A stretch of DNA of 64,000 bases from assembly GCA_020740775.1 (NCBI GenBank), contig JAHEWK010000005.1, positions 2,666,001 through 2,730,000 of the forward strand. The letters are read 5' to 3'. How positions within the stretch are numbered: the stretch's first letter is position 1; the number at the start of each line of letters is the position of its first letter. This DNA comes from Ilyonectria destructans. Its lineage: Eukaryota; Ascomycota; Sordariomycetes; Hypocreales; Nectriaceae. The notes beneath the pieces are model-generated. The model did not search any database. It worked only from the letters and a program-made list of their open reading frames with translations, and was not told the DNA's origin. A program made the position numbers and the translations under genes. This document shows positions 43,892-55,400 of this stretch, in pieces.

Positions 43892-46284
43892 CAGGCCGCG
43901 ATGAACAAGGCAACTTCAGTGCCAGCGCTGGGCCACAGCATGATAGCCACCGCGGAGATGCGAGGCCCCTCGAGAGAACGAGGGCAGCCGGGCGGAGAAT
44001 CTAGACAGTTGGGTGTTGCGGTTGTTGCGCCGTGGCAGCAGCGTATGCGCTCGTCAAAGTGGCGGGGCTTCGGTGGAAGGAAGAATGACGTCTTCAGCGT
44101 GACAGTCTCGATCTAAGGTCGCAGCGTCGTGGGCCGGCCCGTCCGTGGTTTAGTCGTCGCTTGATCGTGGAACCGAGGCTGATCGTGGGGTGGCTGTTGG
44201 AGGGGGAATCGGCAGAACGACACTGTAGGGAGAGAGACGGTGGTGCAAGATGTGACACAGGCGTCCTAGTTCAAGGCCAAGGATTGTTTGCCAGGCCGAT
44301 ACGGAGAGTCAGTCAGGCTTCGGCTATTGTCGTCGAGGCGGCTTGCTGGGCAGTCCGGTCTGGTGCTGGTCCGCCTGCGTCTGTCTGTCTGCGACTGCGA
44401 CTTGGGGGGGTGGGCGAAGTGGACTCCGGTGGGCTGGGGGCGGGCAGTTGCTGTCCACTGGGGAAGGAAAACCGGGGCAGAGGACTGGGTCTTGACTGGG
44501 GCAAGACTTGGCGAGGTTCGGCCTGACGGGTGGGACAGGGAGTGACAGGGCTTCGGAACGGGCCTCAGTTGGAGGACAGGGTCGTGGGTCCGGGGAGGAA
44601 GAGTTGAGTCGTAATTAAGTGCGTGGGCATGTACGTGTATGTAAGAGGGGAGAAAGGACGATTGTTGAAGAGTGAGAGGTGAGGAGAGGGGAGAGATGAG
44701 ACGAGGGAAGGGTGTCCAAACACAGTGATCGGGCACGGCTCTTGTCCACCTCGTACTGTATCCGTTGGCTTGTGGAATGGTGGCCCTACACAGTGTCTTG
44801 CAATCAGACAGCACAGTATGCGCACCCCAGGAATCAAGACAGGGGCGTGCTAGCTCGGTGTCGATTGACTACCAAGCAGAAAAGGAAGGTCGTCCAATAC
44901 ACTCAAAACCCCGTAAAGAAAACAATGGCCTTTGTGGGATCTTGTATCGTCTCGTTAAGTATGCAGAAGCCGGGTCGAAAGGGAGTAGCCGTTCCAATCT
45001 TAATGCGCGTGTTGCTGAGCACTGTAACGTCGGTACCGTCCTGTACTTCTAGTGGTTCTGTCAGGGGGGTTGAGATTGCGGGGGAAGCCGAAAAGATGGA
45101 GAGAACAATCAGTCATGAGACAATCCTCCACCATCGCACGCATCAACTGGCAAAGCCGCTCTTTATACCTTCGCGCTGTACCGGATCGCCTGCATTATCC
45201 GCACCACAGGCAATGCACATACTAGTCAGCCCTATCTGCGGACCGCTCATGATCCTTCGAGGCTATATCTCCTCGCTCTCGCATTATGCCTGTCAGCTGA
45301 GTCCTAGACCGAGCTAACCTGGTAGTTTTCGTACCGACAGTTGGACGCAGACGTTTGACCACTAATGGCACGCAGCGGCCACTACCTCAGAAACCTCGTG
45401 TCGCAGGCGGTTTCAGACTCTCGGACAGCCACTGGTCGCCTCACCACCGAAATAGAACAACCACATGTATTTCGCAGGCGCATCGTATCCCAGGCAGAGC
45501 GAGCGCTGCCTGTTAGGTCGACCGTTCCGCCACCTATTGTTACTTTATTGATGCCCAAGTTGCTGTGTTTCATCATTGCTGATACGAACGCCCACTTACT
45601 GAACACGGGGGACGACGTCAAGCCCACACCGCAAATAGTACGTTACCACATCGCCCGAAATACACCCAAACTAGGCACCGAGAATACATCAGAAACAAAG
45701 AAACAAAGCCCCGTTGATCAACGTCTCACATCAACTAACAGCCCGCATTCCTCGCATTCCTCAACTTCCCAGATTTACCCCAGAATCTGCTCGCCCTGTC
45801 CAAGCGCGCGCCCGCCCGCGCCCCCAGCCCTGCAACGACTCCAGGCTTCCACATAAACACGATGCTGATTCCCCAGATTCTCGGTGTGCGTCCCGCCCGC
45901 CAGCAGATCCAACCCAGCCTCTCCCGCGCCACCCCTGGACTGCGATTCCAGATTTCCGGGGCCGACGAGATCGGAAAGTTTTTTTTTGGGCCCAAGGATT
46001 TGGGACGGATACGCCGAGGGTGTTGTCGGAGTTGGGGTGGGATGCATTGCATTTTGGGGGCCGAGGAGGATTATCAACTACGGACGGATGCCATTGAGAC
46101 ACAACTTAATTAATTGGAATCGTTCCTGTATTTGGTATAAATGAGTCACATTTTGAGCAAAAAAACGAACCAAGGACGGTGTATATTTGAAGACTATTCA
46201 TTCTTATCCAATCTGCCGTATCATTCCAATACTTATAAGTTCTTCTTCTTCGTACTGCTCACTGCTTGCTAAAATTCCATGCCA
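43892..46284. other. Intergenic, one doubtful small frame
   Basis: About 2.4 kb. The 44266-44814 frames are Thr/Pro-rich and look like promoter or leader sequence. At 45862-46113 a plus frame of 83 aa (MLIPQILGVRPARQQIQPSL..) starts in a fair ATG context. A second frame over the same DNA reads GYAEGVVGVGVGCIAFWG, which looks transmembrane. I cannot decide which, if either, is coding, and do not call a gene. Confidence 0.4.
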
Positions 46285-47256
46285 TCACAGCTCCCCCTTC
46301 ACATCCCCCAGCACAAAAACAACCCTTCCCTTGCTGCTGCTCGTCCACTCGGCCTCCACATCCTCCATGCGCACTTCGCGGATACCCTCCTCCCGCACGC
46401 CGTCCAACACGCCCAGCATGCCCGCAGCCTCGGCGTCCAGCGTCTCGGTGCTCCACGCGCCCGGGCCGGAGCCCCGCACCGACACGTCCCGCTGCCGCAG
46501 CCCCGCCGCCGGCACCGAGCCGTCCAGCCCGGCCATCGACCCGATGCACACCCAGGTGAGCGGCGTCGTGCCCGCGCGCGTCGTCGGCGAGCCGAGATAG
46601 GCGCCGATCCACGGCCCGTAGAGGTAGTCCAGCACCACGTCGACGTCTGCGGCGACGCTGAAGTCTGTGTCTAGGGGGGTTTCTTTCAAAACGACAATCT
46701 CATCGAGGCCGAGCGCCTTCAGCGCGGCTTCGTTCCTCCCGGCGCCGATGACTCGGGTCGCTCCGAGCATCCTGGCCACTTTGATGGCCAACTTGCCACT
46801 CATGCTCGTGGCCCCCAAGATGAAGCACGACCAGTCCTTCTTCTGGCCGCTCTTGATAAAGTCGACTCTCTGCCTTAGCGCCATCCAGCTGCTCATGACG
46901 GGGTTCATCAGCCCCGCTGCCTGCACGGCATCCACCCCGCTCGGCAGCTCGGCGACGCTGCTCCGTGGCACATTGACCAGCTCGGCGAAGGTGCCCGTTC
47001 CAGCGCCCAGCGTGTTAAAGTAAACCTGCTTGCCGGTGCTCACATCAACTCCAGTGCCGTCTACGCCAGGTGTGTGCGGCAGAGAGACGGCTGTGTAGTG
47101 CTTTCCAGCGGCGCGGGTGCGAACGAGTTGATGGAGGCCTGCTGCGAGGACGCGGATTTGGACCACAGCGTCGTCGGTCGGCGTGGCGGGCAGCGGCACC
47201 TGGACGGCCTTTGGAGAGGCGCCCCATTCCGCGACCTGGGCTGCGAGCATGGTCAT
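46285..47256 (-). CDS. Zinc-free MDR-type reductase (quinone oxidoreductase-like)
   Basis: A single exon gives 323 aa from MTMLAAQVAEWGASPKAV; the start is chosen because the frame upstream (from 47415) is not conserved-looking. The N-terminal catalytic half has HTPGVDGTGV, typical of MDR proteins. The Rossmann half has FILGATSMSGKLAIKVARMLGATRVIGAGRNEAALKALGLDEIV. No cysteine/histidine zinc ligands are seen, so it belongs to the zinc-independent enoyl-reductase or quinone-oxidoreductase group. A fungal trans-enoyl-reductase role in a biosynthetic pathway is possible, but no pathway genes are nearby. It should bind NADPH in the cytosol. Convergent or tail-to-tail neighbours are not present within 1 kb. 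Confidence 0.85.
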   Translation of the reverse strand: MTMLAAQVAEWGASPKAVQVPLPATPTDDAVVQIRVLAAGLHQLVRTRAAGKHYTAVSLPHTPGVDGTGVDVSTGKQVYFNTLGAGTGTFAELVNVPRSSVAELPSGVDAVQAAGLMNPVMSSWMALRQRVDFIKSGQKKDWSCFILGATSMSGKLAIKVARMLGATRVIGAGRNEAALKALGLDEIVVLKETPLDTDFSVAADVDVVLDYLYGPWIGAYLGSPTTRAGTTPLTWVCIGSMAGLDGSVPAAGLRQRDVSVRGSGPGAWSTETLDAEAAGMLGVLDGVREEGIREVRMEDVEAEWTSSSKGRVVFVLGDVKGEL

Positions 47257-48454
47257 TTTGCTTGCGATTGCAGGTTTGGTGAGTCGTAAGGGGAGTGTCT
47301 GCGTCGTCGAATGTATTGATGTAATTATGGGTGAGATGCTGGATTGTATTAACTCTCCTCGCTCGTGTCGGAGACATCGAACTTTATACATGCCCACCTC
47401 CGCAGACAAACTCATGCATCACATATCAATCATCATCACCTAATTCCAAGCTAGTCGTCAATCTGGGCCATTTCCCGACGTCACCCAGGCACCCTTCAGC
47501 CGCTCTGGATCTTGCTAGGCTCCCCATTCGACACTAGAACTATCACATAGTTCTTTCTAAGCCGCCATTGGTGCATGACTGATGCTGACTCTGCTGACGG
47601 AACGCCGGCACCTTCAGGCTACCCACTGCTCCAGAGGCTCAAAAAAAAAAGCATGTGTGTCATCCCTAATCAACGGAAGACGTCATGATTATATCCCTCT
47701 TCCTCAGCCAATCAATCAAGCTTCAGTCAAGCTTCTCCATATCACTCCGCTATTGTCCCACGCTCCACCTCATCATCTCTAGCATCACACTTCACAATGG
47801 CAATCCATCATCTTTAAAGCTTTCAGTTATCTCATTTTGTGCTCCGTTACATCTGTCCATGCTTTTGTGACTTCCATCTATGCCGCTGACCGCTTTGCCC
47901 CATGCCCTTTTGTAGCCTGTAGGAGATACAAGTGGTGTCCCTTTCCTCCCAGATGGGTTGTCTCTCAACGCAATTGTAACTGTGTATATATAACGCCTCA
48001 CCGGCCATGTGTTGAAGACGCCAACGCCGTCCCTCCAGAGCCATCCGTTCGTCCATCAATCATCTCCCCCTCCTCATTCCGTGCCAATCTCGGCTCGCAC
48101 ACCACTATCAATGTGGGATAAGAAGCTGCCGCAATGATCGTTCGCCCCAATCGTACACACATGCTACACACTCACTCATCCTCTCCTAGCTTGGACACAT
48201 CCAGAAGAATGTCCAAGTCTCCCTCCCTCCCACCCGTACCTGGGAGACCTGCCTGTGTACACTCACATCTTGGTTGCTCGCTCGCTTGCTGACTAGGCAC
48301 GGTTTCCACGGCCAGTCCGTCCTATCCAAGAAAAGCACGATTCGACGTTGTAAATCAAGTAGCCTCCGCACCCGAGTCAAAGCTTGGGTGCTATCCGGTG
48401 ATTGATGGAAAGGCGGCCCAGCCATTTGGACATCATCCCACAACTGGACATCCA
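47257..48454. other. Intergenic, nothing supportable
   Basis: Leader of the MDR gene (minus) on one side and 3' UTR of the Cid1-type gene on the other. Many CTCATC-type words are present, but no gene or repeat was recognised. Confidence 0.5.
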
Positions 48455-51400
48455 TTAACCGCCCTTTCGTTCCGATTCAAGCTTGGGAAGCTGTTCGCTA
48501 GCTTGCTGGACGATCCCATTGACACCGTTGGCACCGTTGCCGCCCTTTTTCTTTCCTTTGCCACCGGCCTTTTGCCATCCTCCATCACTCTCGCTCTTTG
48601 CACCACGAACATGGCCATTTTCTTTCAGCCCGTTCACACGTTGCGCCTGAGCAGTTGGCTTCTGTGACTTCTGAGATTTCGGGCCCTCCTGGGCTCGTTC
48701 ATCTGGCTTCGTGGTTGTCTTGGAGGCATCTCCTCGACCTGCTTTCGCGTTAGACTGCGCGCTGCCCTTTTCCTGTTTTAGAGGACCATCTGGTTTTCGG
48801 ATGACAGTTGGTGACGGCGTTCGATTTTCGTACACGGGAGAAAGATGCGAAAATTCAGGCCCCACTGGGTGCTCAATGCGGTGGTCTGAAATTGCGAGGT
48901 CGAGGGGAGCAATCACTCCATTCTGTGGTTGCCGAGACATTAAGCGCTGTCGGGTAGAGGGCGAGAGCCGCGAGGTTCCAACAGCTGTGGGTTCTTGAGC
49001 AGTCTGAGGCGAATTCAGGTAATACGAGCTCATCATCGCAATGCGCTCTTGGAATGAGGCATTTTCAGGTGGCGCAGTAGCCACGGCAGCGGCGGTCGGC
49101 GCATTAGACCCGTTGGCGACTACTGGTGCTCGATCAGGGGCGCTTTGAGCCGGCGAAGAATCTTGTCTGATCGGGGCAGCGACGGGTGTAGTGATAGGGC
49201 CGTCAGCTTGGTAGCCTGGGACCGTATTGCCCATGGTCCCCTGAAGAGCATTATCGAAGCTCGAGGTTCCAGAATCCTCCGACGCATTGCTCTCTGTTCC
49301 AGAGGGTTGACGCGGACTGGTATTGGTCATACTTGTCTTCAGACCAGATCCATTCACCACCAAGGGACGCGCGAGGTTCCTATTTTGGGGAACTGATGTA
49401 GCGGGAGCCGAAGACGTGGCTGATGAGAATGCCCGGGCATGCCCAAGTGGTGAAGGCGAGCGCGATGTCCTCCTCATCCTGCGATCAAGAATCGTTTGAG
49501 GATGCTGATCTGTCGATAGCCGGCGTCGCCCTGGGCCAGAGTTCTCCTTTGCCAGGTCGCTGAATGCGAGGCCATTAGGAGCTTGCTGAGGCTGTGAGGA
49601 CTGCTTACCAGGACTTGAGTTCTCTGTCAAGTAGAATGAAGAATACTTGCCCTCCTCCGACTGTGGCGAGTCAGCATGCGTCGCCTTGGGCGTTTCGTCT
49701 GATTCGCCCTCGTCGGGAGTGAAGTTCGGGATCGAGCCAACGTTAAGATTTCTCGACGAAGCATTGGCTGGAACATTGATCGACTGGCTTCCGAAATAGC
49801 CCGTTGTGGGCTGGGATGACGGTGACCGTGATGCTGGTTGAGAGTGCGATCTTAGGGAGCTGCTCGACGCGGAGACCCCTCCCTCATTGGTCACAACCGA
49901 CCGTTGCAGAGACCGACGGAAGTCTTGGTTTGCACCGTTCGTAGCCGCAGGCGAGGTAGGATACTGTCCATAACCAGCGCCAGCTTGGGGGAAGTACGGA
50001 GAGCCGAGCGTCATGCCATAAAGAGCATAGAGGTCGGGTCGGATAGGGGCGCTGAGGGGCGCATTATCGAACGAGTTGGTCCTAGAGCGGTCCGCTGACT
50101 GCTGTCCGGAGGCGGTGCCTGTCGACATCCTCTGCTGCTGTTGACCCATAGCCTGATGTTGCATAAATGCTGGGGAGTGAGCATATAGGTGCAGTTGCTG
50201 TTGGTAGGCCATATGTGTCATGAGATCCTGCTGCGTGACCTGGAACGGAAACTGCGCGTTTTGATACCATTGCAGGTCCTGTGGCATGTTGACAGGTTGA
50301 ATAAACATGTTGTTGGTGTCATAAGTCGGAACACTCGATGACGCTCGTCGGTTGGGGTTCCCGTTGTTCCGGTGGAAGTTGTTGTTGTGCCGCCCTCCTC
50401 GATGGTTGCCCCGCCCGCCACGACCCGAGTGAGTCTGTGAAGAGCTCCGTAACAAAACGGGCCTAGACTGAGGTGGCGGTCGAGTCCACACACGCTCCTC
50501 TTCCTTGGGAAAAATGTACTGCTCGCATGCCTCCTCAAATTTTGCCTCCGAGATTAGGTCGAACGCTCGTCGGAGTTCCATATGCAGACCTCTGAAAGAG
50601 TATTCATCCGCAGTGTTGCCCAGGTTTCGGTTAACGTTGAAAGGCTCCTCGACGCAAAGTTGGTTGTTGATCGCATAATGCCACTTCTTTTCCGTCTTGG
50701 TCACCAGCTTTCCGGATCTCACAGAAAGGGCGTGCTTGTCGTAGTCGAATTCGTGCGCGTAGAACCGAAAGAACTGGAAAAGAAGATCCGCCACTGAGGA
50801 CTTGTTCTTGCTACCAAACCCAGAGAGCTTTTTCAGATCATCTGCAAAGTCGCTCACGGCTCCATCTGGCTTGGCCAGCTTGTGTGGCGACTGGTGGAGG
50901 GCGGGCAAAACAGCCGGGTTCCGAAGCTGTAGGAATGCGATAATCAAGCAGATCCAAGTGTAAGAACTCAAAGTACCACCGAAAGCTGTTCCATTGTCAG
51001 CATTAACCCAGGATAAGCACCAGCTGCGGTAGGAACTCACCAGCATCATTCACTATCCTCCTTCTTGTCCAGTGCTTAATGATCATCGCTAATTGCCGGA
51101 CTCGAGGATCGGCCTCGACGTATGTGCGAACCATGCGGGTATTCTCCAGCGCAAGAGTATTGTTGACATTCATATCGCAGGCAAGGCCCAATTCAGGATC
51201 CCAGATCTTGACGATTGGTACCTTGGCTGCGGAAATGCACACTACTTTTTCCATCCCCCCTGGATTGTTTATCAGCGCTGCCGAAATTAGAAACATGCGG
51301 ATTGGTGCTTACGTCGTGCCAGGAGGTCAGCGATCATACAAACACCCTCCAGATCGTGCCACGGGGTTGTAATGCAAATATCAACTAGACACATGTTAGA

Positions 51401-52474
51401 ATTGGTTTAAAATGCGGGTTGCGCATGGGGCGGGATAAACGAACCATCCGAGTCATCCGAACAAAGCAGGTTCCCCGAAGAGCCAAAGAGATGCACCTTA
51501 ATGTCGTGTCCCGGCCACTCATCATTGAAAATCGTCTCCAATTTTAGCACCAGCTTCTTGCGGTTCTCTTCAACAGAATCGGTGGGTAGGAGTCGGTCGA
51601 AGACCTCGCGCATATCCGTAGCCAACTTCCTCTCATCCTCCTCAGTCAGCTTGCTCTTGACCGTTCGCAAGTCCAGCTTCTCGAGGCGGTCATTGCCAAC
51701 AGAGTACGGTATCCTCCTTCTCGAATTTATCTGAGCAGTTTCGTATTTGCATCCTCCTAATCGAGGGGGCAGGGGCCGCAGCGACGGCAGAGTGCTGTTG
51801 GTCTCGGAGTACGCGGAACGGGGGGAGTGGTTTGTGGTGGCGGTGGGTGAGGGCTCGCGATCCTCGAAAGAGAACTGACGAGCGTGTTGATGGGGGGTAG
51901 AGGGCACCGAACTAGAGTGTGCCTGCTGGGGAGGTGCTGGCCGGCGCGGCAGATTCCTCGACAGGTCGGCCGCTTGCTTGGGAGCCATCTTGGGCGGAAC
52001 CTCCTTGGAGGCTATGACCGTGCGGCTCTTGTCTGAGTTCTGATGTGACCTGCTCCCATGGCCTCCTCCTCCTGTGCTTCCCTTGCCGGCTGAGCCGTCC
52101 TTCAGCGACGTCTTGCTCGCAGATCGCGACCGGGGCGCGGCTTGGATGTGGGGGGCTGAGACGACAGGAGCGAGCGGCGGCGTTTGTAGACCGCCTCCCC
52201 GAGCGGGCGAAATGAGCTTGTTGTAGTGGAGGAGCTGGGCGTGGTAGATGTTGGATTGCTGGGGGAGGAGAAAGGGGAAGAAGTCTATCTGGGGCTGCTG
52301 GAACTGTGCAGCAGCCGCGTCGCCGAGGAGCGAGCCGTCGGGAGCACTATGGCTGCTCGGGGTTGGGGTCGTAGCTGTCGTCGTCGTAGTCGTCGTGGAT
52401 GTCGTTGATGTCGTGGTCCAGGGGCTAGGAGGGTAAGAATGTTGGGGTTCGGCCGTAGTGGTCTGGGTGTCCAT
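48455..52474 (-). CDS. Cid1-type terminal nucleotidyltransferase (poly(A)/poly(U) polymerase-like)
   Basis: Exons 52474-51445, 51384-51313, 51259-51041 and 50985-48455 give 1283 aa. The N-terminal 260 residues are low-complexity (TTTTTTTAT, PPPP). The polymerase beta core follows: GSSGNLLCSDDSDVD supplies the first two catalytic Asp (D343 and D345; the exon 1/2 border splits the codon between). VPIVKIWDPELGLACDMNVNN supplies the third Asp. VRQLAMIIKHWTRRRIVNDAAFGG, SSYTWICLIIAFLQ, and SVADLLFQFFRFYAHEFDYDK then match the PAP-associated domain. The remaining 600 or so residues are disordered, Gln/Ser-rich with RGG-like runs (GRGGRGNHRGGRHNNN), suggesting RNA binding. Family members (Cid1, Aspergillus CutA/CutB) add uridines or C/U-rich tags to mRNA 3' ends and trigger decay; that is inferred here. 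Longer than S. pombe Cid1 because of both extensions. Confidence 0.93.
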
Positions 52475-55400
52475 ATGGAGCGAGCGAGCGAGCCCCGGGA
52501 CTGCAAAGGGGTGCGGGGAGCAGCAGGCCGTCGTGACGCAGTGTCGTGGCTTCAGACTTTAGGAGATGTTTGCTGGGTGTGTCGGTTGATTGCGGGAGAA
52601 TTGAGGAAGCAGAAGCAGTGACGGCGGGCAGTGTCGAAGGCTGTAGCAAGTCTCTTCGCGTACGCATGCAATCCAATCCAATGCCGGGTGAGAAGAAGCA
52701 GGGCCAAGGGGATAGTGAAGCCAAGCGGCGAGGCGCTGTTCAAGGCTGTTCGAGACGGCTGGCAGAAGGACGTAGAATCGTCGAGGGAGCAGAAAACGAA
52801 ACCGGGACCTGAGGTCAGACGAGACGGGAGCGGGGAACAGCGCCTTCGACGAGCGGCGAGAATGGGAGACGACGACGGTAGGCCGTGAGGCGAGGTGAGG
52901 CGCGCGGGATAATGATGGATGGAGCAGGATGGGGATGGGACCGACGGAGGCGCTGTGGGGGGCCTGCCAAAAGGGGTCGTTCGGTGCGAAGGACGCCGGG
53001 TCGACGCGCGTGGGGGAGAGCGGAAAGCAGTCGAACGGTAGCGAACGAGTTTGGAGGCGAGGCGAGTCGCAAGAGGCGGCGACAGAGCGGGGATAGTGAA
53101 GAAGAGACGACGGCGAGGGCGAAGGTGAAGGTGATGCGCTGAGGGCGACTTTGTGAGAAGAGCGAACGTTCAAGTGCCGTTCGTTCTCTGGGGGACGACC
53201 TAAGTCGTTCTGGATCTGGGATGGATGTGGATGTGGATGCAGGTGAGTTGTGTGAGAGGCGTGTGGAGTGCGTTGGTCATTGCAGGCACTGTACGGTGCC
53301 TACCCTCACCTCACCTGGGACCTGCTTGGGGGGGAGGGGGGCCGCTGCGACTGGTGCACCCACCCACTGGAGGCCCTTGCAAAGCAAAAGGGACCGCCCC
53401 GCCGGTCGCCGGCGCACAGTGGTGCACAGTGCGCGGTCGCACAGCTACGGCACTAAGGCAGGCGGTCCCAGAGCACCCGAGTGCCAGACTGAGGACCTCC
53501 AACGGGACCACCAAGCGAATGGGCGCCCAAGCCGGGGAGGGGCCCCACCGCCAAGAGACCCAGCAGGGCTTCAGCAGGGCTTCAACAAGGGCTCTAGCAG
53601 GGCCTAGCGGGGCCAACTGGCACAGAAGGGTCCCAGGGAGAAGAGGCGCCAGGCCATCCCCGGGCGTGTGCCCAGCGTCCGCCGCTCCGTCGTCTGCGTT
53701 GCGGGAGCTCGCCCAGCTTGGGTGTGGAAGCTCATCACCGGCTGCCCGCGCCTCACAGGGGGAGGAGCCACCCGTGAGCCACAGCGACACCGCACGCATG
53801 CGCACATTCGCTTTCCACCACCAGAAGGTAACTTGATGGGAGGGCCGAGCGACCCTCATCAGATCAGGTTACTACTTACGGTGACTATTGTTATGCAGCT
53901 TCAGGCCAAGGGGGAGCGGATGGCACAGTGCGTGGGCGGCGAGATGACCAGACAACGACGATGACAGGATGCAATAGGAGAATGCAAATTACACCTCATC
54001 AACCCGGGCGCTGTACATATGCACCTACCTTACTTCACTAGAGGCCCCGTAGGCTGAAAGTGTAAGTAAGGTCAGATAAGACACAGTAAAGATGATGACG
54101 GGTCGGATTACAGCTACGACCCCGGGAACCGCCTCAATCGCAAGAGTTCACCTATTCCAGTGAGGACCAACATGAAGACGTTCCCGTACCTCCGTACCAG
54201 ATCGTCAGCTCGCCGCCGTGTGTCACTGGGATTACAGGGGACAGGGAACAGCGATGCCGTCGTCGGGACGGGACCCTGACGCCGCCAGCGCCGCTCACGC
54301 CCCCTCCAATGCCACTTGCCATGCCTCCTCCCAGTCCATGCTTCGCCAGGTCCTTTGGCTCCTCCCAAGCCCCCCATGTCCTCTTCGGCTGGGCTGTTTC
54401 GCGGCTACGGTGACGCCAGGTCACGACGCGGTCGAGCCACGCCCTGCTACACGCGTAAAAGGGTTTCCGAGGTACCTTGTCCACCGGTAGCCAGCCATCA
54501 GACCCGTTGTTCCCATTCATCCCTCCCCTTCTGCGACGGATTCTTGGCTTCTGGATTCTGGCTTCTGGATTCCCGAAGGGTCCTCCAATTCCCCTCAAAC
54601 TCAGTCGTGACAACAACAACAACCTCGACCGACCATCGGCTGGATTCCCATCAACCACCGAAATCTCCGGGTGGCGGGGACGGCAGAGACACCAACAACG
54701 CCTCGGCCCAAAACCCACGCCGACAAGAGTCACCACACGCCGCTGGGCCACCAGTAGACATCCACCGGCCACTGTAGCGCAGCGCAGCACAGACAGTACA
54801 GTACAGCCCAGTGCGCCCAGGAGCCTCCCCGCCTAGAGTGTGCTTTAGGGGAAGTATCTGCTGCAGCCAGTCAGTGAAGGCGGGGGTCCTGCAATATGTA
54901 ATTTTGTATGGAGAAATGGAGCTGCTGCAGCGGAAGAGGCATTAACCCAAGTCGACGATGAACTGTACCGGTATCTCCGTACATGGGCCCTCCAACATTT
55001 CTTGAATGCCATCATGCCGGCACATGGCACGGGTGCGGGTTTGCCCAACAACGCTTCCTCTTGGATACCTGCTGAATTGCTCAGGTCAGTTCTCTCCTTG
55101 GGCTACAATAGAGGCGCCGAGACCCAGCGTGGGCCTCAATCCGTCCCCCGTCCACCATCGGCAATGTGCTCCCCCACCGCCACAACACACTCTCATTCTC
55201 CCCGTTCCTCGTATACACAGGGCAAGCAAGCCAGAAGCCAGAGCATGAGCTGCATGGCGGCGCCTCTGTCGTCTGTGCAATGTGGTGGTGAGCCACAGAA
55301 GCCCGCTGATGGCCCGTGTCTAGTGTCCCTCTCACGGCCGCGGCGTCGTTGGCGCTGGTGCTGCTGCCAGCACATGGCCACCATGAGCCACGAGCCATCA

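Noticed and set aside
44266..44814. 182-aa minus frame upstream of the BTB-like gene
   Set aside because: Thr/Pro/Ser-rich translation of a pyrimidine-rich leader; no continuity with the gene model.
53225..53836. 203-aa plus frame in a GC-rich stretch
   Set aside because: Stop-poor because of high GC; the opposite strand has an overlapping 182-aa frame; no recognisable motifs.
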